Below, one piece after another: positions 61,560-64,000 of a DNA stretch of 64,000 bases. Position 1 is the first letter of the stretch. Each line of letters begins with the position of its first letter. The stretch is from Motacilla alba alba. Taxonomy: Eukaryota; Chordata; Aves; Passeriformes; Motacillidae. The notes under the pieces are model-generated. The model was not told the origin of the DNA and searched no databases. It saw only the letters and a list, made by a program, of their open reading frames with translations. The stretch covers positions 27,494,115 to 27,558,114 of the forward strand of contig NC_052018.1 of the NCBI RefSeq assembly GCF_015832195.1, given 5' to 3'. The position numbers were made by a program, and so were the translations under genes.

Positions 61560-62905
61560 ACTCTTGAGCCAGATAATAGACTCAGAAGGGAGTGATAGTG
61601 GATCTGATGGTCATCAATAGAAGAGAGCTAAGAGAGGACATCGAGATTGGAGGCAGCCTGGGCTTCAGCGATCATACATCGGTTTGCAGTCCTGAGGAAT
61701 ATGGGTCAAGTAAGGTGTAAAGTTAGGCCCCTCAACTCTAGGAAAGCAAACTTCCACCTCTTCTAGGAGATAGCCAATAGGATCCCTGGGGAGACTTCCA
61801 GGGGCAAGAGAGTGGAATAGAGCTGACAAATCTTTAAGGAAGTCTTCCATAGAGTGAAAGAGCTAGCAATCCCCAGGAGTAAATGCACAGGCAGTAGAAC
61901 AAGTAACCTGGGATGAGTACAGAGGTGAAATTCACTTGTGTAAGGAGGAGGTGAGAAGCTGGAACTAAACCTGGCAAGGGATGAAAATAACAAGCTTCTG
62001 CAGGTATGTTAACCAAAAAAGAAAGGTCAAAGAATGTGTACCCCTGATGAAACAATGCTGGAAAGCTGGTAACCATGGATGAGGAGAAGGCTGAGGTACT
62101 CAACAAATTTTTTGCCTTAGTCTTCAGTGGCTAACTCTCTTACCGCTCAAGTGGATGAAGGTTGAGAGAGCAAAGGGCTTCTCCTGTGAATGAAGATCAG
62201 GTTCATCACCACCTGAAGAGCTTGAATGTACATAACTCTATGGGACCTGATGAGACACATCCCAGAGTCCTGAGGGAACTGGCAGATGCAGTTGCCAAGT
62301 CACTCTTCATGATATTTGAAAAGTTATAGCACCTAGGTGAAGACACAGTTACTGGAAAAAGGGAAACCCATCTTTGTATCCATCTTTGAAAATTGTAGAA
62401 TGGAAGACCCTTGGAACTATGAACCTGTCAGCCTCACCTCCACGCATGGAAAGATCATGGAACAGATCCTCCTGGAATCTGTGCTGAGGCACATGGAGAA
62501 CAATGAAGAGATTCAAGACAACCACCACAACTTAACCAAGGACAAGTCCTTGTTTGTGAATTGGAGAGATGGATTCAATGGGCGGAGCGTTACATGGATA
62601 AGAAAATGATTGAATGGTCACATCCAGAGGGCAATGGTCAACAGCTCAGAACCCCACAAAGATGAGTGACAAGTGGTTTCCCTCAGGGGTTGGTATTGGG
62701 ACCAGTGTAATTTCATAACTTCATTAATGGCATGGACAAGGGGATCGAGGGCACTCTCAGAAAGTTTGTAGATGACAATGAACTGAGTGGTGTGATTGAT
62801 ACACATGAAGAACCAGATGTCATCCAGAGGGACCTGTATAAGCTCAAGAAGTGGCCCATGGGAATCTCATGTGGTTTAACATGAGCAAGTGCAAGGTCCT
62901 GCAAC
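61560..62905 (+). pseudogene. CR1 ORF2 endonuclease/reverse transcriptase remnant
   Basis: Blocks in order: the end of the endonuclease (DIEIGGSLGFSDHT, about 61638-61680), linker with SRKANFHLF near 61740, MDEEKAEVLNKFFALVFS near 62078-62128 with a frame change, GPDETHPRVLRELADAVAKS near 62243-62300, a 90-codon frame (62337-62609) with WNYEPVSLTSTHGKIMEQILLESV, and KFVDDNELSG at 62762-62791, in which the catalytic Asp pair (62771-62776) survives. The motif A segment (family DFSKAFD) is absent, deleted between KDKSLFVN and RSVTWIRK near 62555-62590. Stops and frame shifts occur throughout, so no active enzyme is expected. The blocks are more diverged from the family form than in the 58545 copy, suggesting greater age. 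Confidence 0.88.
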
Positions 62906-62940
62906 TAGGTCTTTTAAGTTCCTTCCAACCCAAGCCTATC

Positions 62941-62996
62941 TATGATTCCATGATTCTGTGATTCCATAATTCTATGATTCTATGATTTTATGAATA
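62941..62996 (+). repeat. CR1 terminal octamer array, seven units
   Basis: Seven 8-bp units in exact register: TATGATTC, CATGATTC, TGTGATTC, CATAATTC, TATGATTC, TATGATTT, TATGAATA. In the other complete CR1 ends in this window only about two units are present. Confidence 0.93.
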
Positions 62997-64000
62997 AAGA
63001 ACTCAACAGTCCAGGCTTTACAGCACTGTCAGTATGGAGAAAAAACCTGAATCAAGATTAATTTGATAATTTTTTGCAGGTCTCAATGCTTTTGTAAGAA
63101 ATATGTAATAGATTAGTAGTAAAAAATAATGAATAAAAAATTAATTGCTTGTTGCCTAAAGGCCAGCATTAGGCAAAATGACAGAGTGAATTATCATAAC
63201 GGCTTTTGGCCATAAATTCTATTGCTACATCAATACAAGTTAATAAACAGAGGCATGACATTGAGTTCTTGGCCATGACTATCCCTTTCTTTGTGAACAT
63301 AATCTCTTTCATGGCTTTGCTTCAGGCCAAATAACACTTTCCCAGACAATATACAGACCCAACTGAGGAAATAACATATGTAAACCCTCTGTTTCAAAGG
63401 CACATTTGCATGTATTAAACCTAGACAGTCTAAAATGTCTAATTTCTTTCCCTGTAGAAGTCAAATAAGAGGTGTTACTTAGCAGTATTTCAATTTATGT
63501 ATCTTCCTTACCAATTAATATATTTTTAATAACTATTAAACTGTTTTCCTCCAAAATGCAAACTATCTCCCAGCAGAACTGTAGCACATCTTGTACATGA
63601 GATGAAGCAGAAGTAACAGTGTGCAATTATTAACAAGTCATGATCAAACAGGTCTAATGGCCATAACAAAACATGAACTGGTGACCTATGACTGAGGTCA
63701 TGATAGATGCAAGAAGGCTAAGGCTAAGCAATGAAATTTAATGAATTTTCTAACTTCTGGGTATTGCCAGGTTTTATATGAAAAATATAGAAAGTTATAT
63801 ACTTCTCTTAATTATTAATATAGCATACTTTGAGTCCAAGACAATATTTTACTTGAAAATTGTCCACATGGTGGATCTATTATATTGTAAAAAGATGCAT
63901 TATAGCATGCATTTAAATTACATGTTGCAGTTTCTCTGTAAAATATAAGCATTTCATGCTTTAACAAATGGTTTTCATTACACAGTGTGTATAACTTCTT
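62997..64000. other. AT-rich non-coding DNA, no gene seen
   Basis: No coding frame, RNA gene or repeat that I can support in the last kilobase. Confidence 0.7.

Larger units (their letters stand above)
61555..62996 (+). mobile_element. CR1 LINE with several internal deletions and extended 3' octamer array
   Basis: The plus-strand copy begins in the endonuclease region, whose blocks read VIVDLMVINRRELRED then IEIGGSLGFSDHT near 61640-61680, continues through linker (LELNLARD near 61960) and reverse transcriptase blocks, and ends in a perfect-register array of seven octamers (62941-62996). Two deletions stand out: the reverse transcriptase motif A region is missing near 62560, and at about 62908 the sequence passes directly from the GCAAGTGCAAGGTCCTGCA block to the last 3' block (TTCCTTCCAACCC). 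The stretch between the same two blocks is about 700 bp in the 16043-16930 copy. Confidence 0.92.

Noticed and set aside
1..64000. CRISPR array, operon, phage, tRNA or rRNA genes
   Set aside because: No regularly spaced repeat-spacer structure, gene cluster, cloverleaf sequence or rRNA block was seen. The content is that of a vertebrate nuclear genome.

Overview
This window looks like AT-rich, non-coding nuclear DNA from a bird, either intergenic or deep inside a large intron. The reasons are: (1) eight fragments of CR1-type LINE retrotransposon, several ending in the avian CR1 3' signature (an octamer related to ATTCTATG repeated next to a TTCCAACC block); (2) two LTR-type repeats that resemble avian endogenous-retrovirus LTRs as I remember them; (3) long poly(T)/poly(A), (TAGA)n, (AT)n and A/C-only tracts; (4) no open reading frame above about 130 codons and none that reads as a host protein. 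I found no host protein-coding exon, rRNA, tRNA, CRISPR array, operon or other gene system. The species cannot be named from this sequence.

Layout. 1-598: plus-strand LTR-like repeat cut by the window edge. 599-4020: AT-rich DNA with a (TAGA)n microsatellite. 4021-4602: minus-strand CR1 3' end. 4603-13260: AT-rich DNA with one 85-bp CR1 tip at 10441. 13270-13640: GC-richer, unclassified block. 14010-14938: minus-strand CR1 endonuclease-to-linker fragment. 16043-16930: minus-strand CR1 3' end with the end of the reverse transcriptase. 17268-17747: minus-strand solo LTR-like repeat with a candidate 5-bp target duplication. About 17.75-49.0 kb: about 31 kb with no interspersed repeat that I can recognise, only simple repeats, hairpins and some candidate regulatory sequence. 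49005-49470: plus-strand CR1 3' end. 56228-56384: G/T-rich tract, then a plus-strand CR1 tail at 56488. 58545-60401 and 61555-62996: two larger plus-strand CR1 copies with decayed reverse transcriptase. 62997-64000: unremarkable AT-rich DNA.

There is no set of genes working together. The only coding remnants are broken CR1 ORF2 sequences carrying stops, frameshifts, internal deletions and in two cases altered catalytic residues, so none is likely to be active. The observations most worth checking are a 51-nt near-perfect hairpin at 19311-19361, a cluster of overlapping inverted repeats at 57375-57487, the segregation of CR1 orientation around a 31-kb repeat-poor core, and a candidate conserved regulatory block near 37.2-37.6 kb. 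I did not find a previously undescribed biological system here. Family assignments rest on recalled resemblance to CR1 and avian LTR sequences and on comparison between copies inside the window; no database search was possible.
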